The position numbers were made by a program, and so were the translations under genes. From Candidatus Tepidiaquacellales bacterium UBA6667 (lineage in GTDB: Bacteria > Bacteroidota > Ignavibacteria > Tepidaquicellales > Tepidaquicellaceae): 34,780 bases of DNA. This document shows, piece after piece, positions 33,801 to 34,780 of the stretch. Within the stretch, counting starts at the first letter, position 1, and each line of letters starts with the position of its first letter. The notes below the pieces were generated by a model. The model was not told the origin of the DNA and made no database searches. It was given only the letters and a program-made list of their open reading frames with translations. The stretch covers positions 16,802 through 51,581 of the forward strand of contig DKKL01000027.1 of assembly GCA_002455255.1 (NCBI GenBank). Reading direction: 5' to 3'.

Positions 33801-34399
33801 TATATTTTGTTAAATTTATGTGGTGTGATAAATGTATTATTTTTAAGTATATATCTGTATAATAAATCCGTTCCTTTTGTTATCCCAATCCTTTTAGTTC
33901 TCAAAATTTCAGAATCAGATACATTATTTTTTCCTGATTTTATTTGTATTGGTGATTTAGGAGAATATAATTTAATTCCGTTATCAATTTTAGTAATATT
34001 TAAAGCCATACAAAGTTTCCCCGGACCATTCGTCATATCTGTTTCTTTAGTTGTTTTCCTGTTTAATTTAATATGTTCTATTCCTTTTAATGGTTGAATT
34101 GCTCTAATAAGAACGGCATTTCCAAGACCTGCTTTTCCGGTTACGATGTTGAAACAATAATAATTCCCGTAGATGAAATATACGTAACTAATTCCGCCTT
34201 CTTCAAACATAATTTTATTTCTGGGAGTTATTTTTTGAAATGCATGGCAAGCAGGGTCGTTAATTCCTATGTATGCTTCAGTTTCCACTATAATGCCGGT
34301 TAGATTAATTCCGTTTTGTTTCCTTAAAATTGTTTTACCTATTAATTTTTTTGCTACAACGTTTGTATCTTTTAAGTAAAACTCTTTTGGAAGTATCAT
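33800..34399 (-). CDS. mpg: DNA-3-methyladenine glycosylase (AAG/MPG type)
   Basis: 199-aa base-excision repair enzyme that removes alkylated purines. The motif VETEAYIGINDPACHAF carries the catalytic Glu41, Tyr43 and His52, at the same spacing as Glu125, Tyr127 and His136 of human AAG. TPRNKIMFEEGGISYVYFIYG places Tyr81 as the likely intercalating residue. NGPGKLCMALNI and TKRIGITKGTD follow. The ATG overlaps the stop of the TPR gene by 4 bases (ATGA), and its own stop overlaps the beta-CASP start by 1 base, so three genes appear translationally coupled. Confidence 0.95.
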   Translation of the reverse strand: MILPKEFYLKDTNVVAKKLIGKTILRKQNGINLTGIIVETEAYIGINDPACHAFQKITPRNKIMFEEGGISYVYFIYGNYYCFNIVTGKAGLGNAVLIRAIQPLKGIEHIKLNRKTTKETDMTNGPGKLCMALNITKIDNGIKLYSPKSPIQIKSGKNNVSDSEILRTKRIGITKGTDLLYRYILKNNTFITPHKFNKI

Positions 34400-34780
34400 T
34401 TAGAATCAGGAACTATTTCATCTTCCTTTTTTAATAATTCTTCTATTTCTTCTTTGGACAATTTCTCTTCCTGACCTTTGTTGTCTTCAGTATTTTCATT
34501 TGATTTTACTTCTGTGTCAGTTTTTGTGTTTAAGGAATCTGTATTAGTTTTTAATGAATCATTGTTAATTAAATTCAGACTATCCTGTTGTTCGGGTAAT
34601 TTTTCATAATTTTCCACGATAGGTTTTACTACACTTGTGAAGTCAGAATTATTATATTCTTTGATAATTTTATTATAATAGTAAAGGGTACTGTCTTTAT
34701 TAAAATAAACATTTTCATAAATCCAACCTAATGAATAAAGTGTATTGTCAACATAAGAACTGTTAGGAAATCTTGCCAAT
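34396..34780 (-). CDS. TPR-containing protein, C-terminal part (cut by window edge)
   Basis: Only the last 127 or so residues are present; the gene continues beyond the right edge. The visible N-terminal portion, RFPNSSYVDNTLYSLGWIYE and KDSTLYYYNKIIKEYNNSDF, is a tetratricopeptide unit of the sort found in BamD/YbgF-like envelope TPR proteins. The tail is a low-complexity Asp/Asn/Thr/Glu-rich linker ending in charged helix EELLKKEDEI. Its stop TGA overlaps the mpg ATG by 4 bases. Location and role cannot be decided without the missing start. Confidence 0.75.
   Translation of the reverse strand, partial: LARFPNSSYVDNTLYSLGWIYENVYFNKDSTLYYYNKIIKEYNNSDFTSVVKPIVENYEKLPEQQDSLNLINNDSLKTNTDSLNTKTDTEVKSNENTEDNKGQEEKLSKEEIEELLKKEDEIVPDSK

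Overview
The window is AT-rich and gene-dense. It looks like a chromosomal segment from the Bacteroidota/Chlorobi side of the bacterial tree, most likely an Ignavibacteria-type organism. The sequence signs are a type IX secretion (T9SS) C-terminal sorting domain with the NYPNPFNPST motif on a secreted dehydrogenase, a DUF5916/CBM9-like outer-membrane protein, a DUF2807 adhesin-like protein, a DUF3108 protein, and hypothetical families typical of that group. Several genes use TTG starts with visible Shine-Dalgarno (SD) sequences. I saw no insertion sequence, prophage, CRISPR array, tRNA or rRNA gene.

Layout. (1) 1-3810: a GNAT acetyltransferase on the minus strand, then a plus-strand Fe-S/oxidative-stress operon: Rrf2 regulator, cysteine desulfurase, A-type Fe-S carrier and Fe/Mn superoxide dismutase. 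An IscR-type operator lies upstream and a strong terminator closes it. (2) 3879-8160: a compact plus-strand run of two lipoproteins, a LON-N-domain protein, a family 9 glycosyltransferase, a DUF3108 protein and a QueE with an unusual cysteine spacing. (3) 8167-9642: a minus-strand helical hypothetical protein, then a structured three-way-junction RNA element with a U-tract at 9811-9890. (4) 9918-15792: an M13 metallopeptidase overlapping an SDR epimerase-like gene, then DUF2807 and DUF5916 envelope proteins and a terminator. (5) 15838-18636: a PQQ-propeller lipoprotein and two response regulators separated by a structured non-coding stretch. (6) 27909 down to 18633 on the minus strand: eight closely packed genes. 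Five encode a Yej-type (YejA-B-E with split ATPases) peptide ABC importer, followed by a 99-aa protein and two soluble histidine kinases. (7) 28088-34780: a T9SS-secreted PQQ sugar dehydrogenase, a YfiT/DinB-like enzyme, an esterase-fold protein, glycogen synthase, and a minus-strand set of beta-CASP nuclease, 3-methyladenine DNA glycosylase and a TPR protein cut by the window edge.

The most interesting points are the IscR-like operator with a superoxide dismutase that seems to carry two translation starts (exported and cytosolic), the packing of a peptide importer with soluble kinases next to two response regulators, two candidate structured RNAs just upstream of coding sequences with CU-rich anti-SD-like segments, and the QueE radical-SAM motif with an enlarged CX3CX7C spacing. 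All family assignments are from reading motifs; no database search was run.
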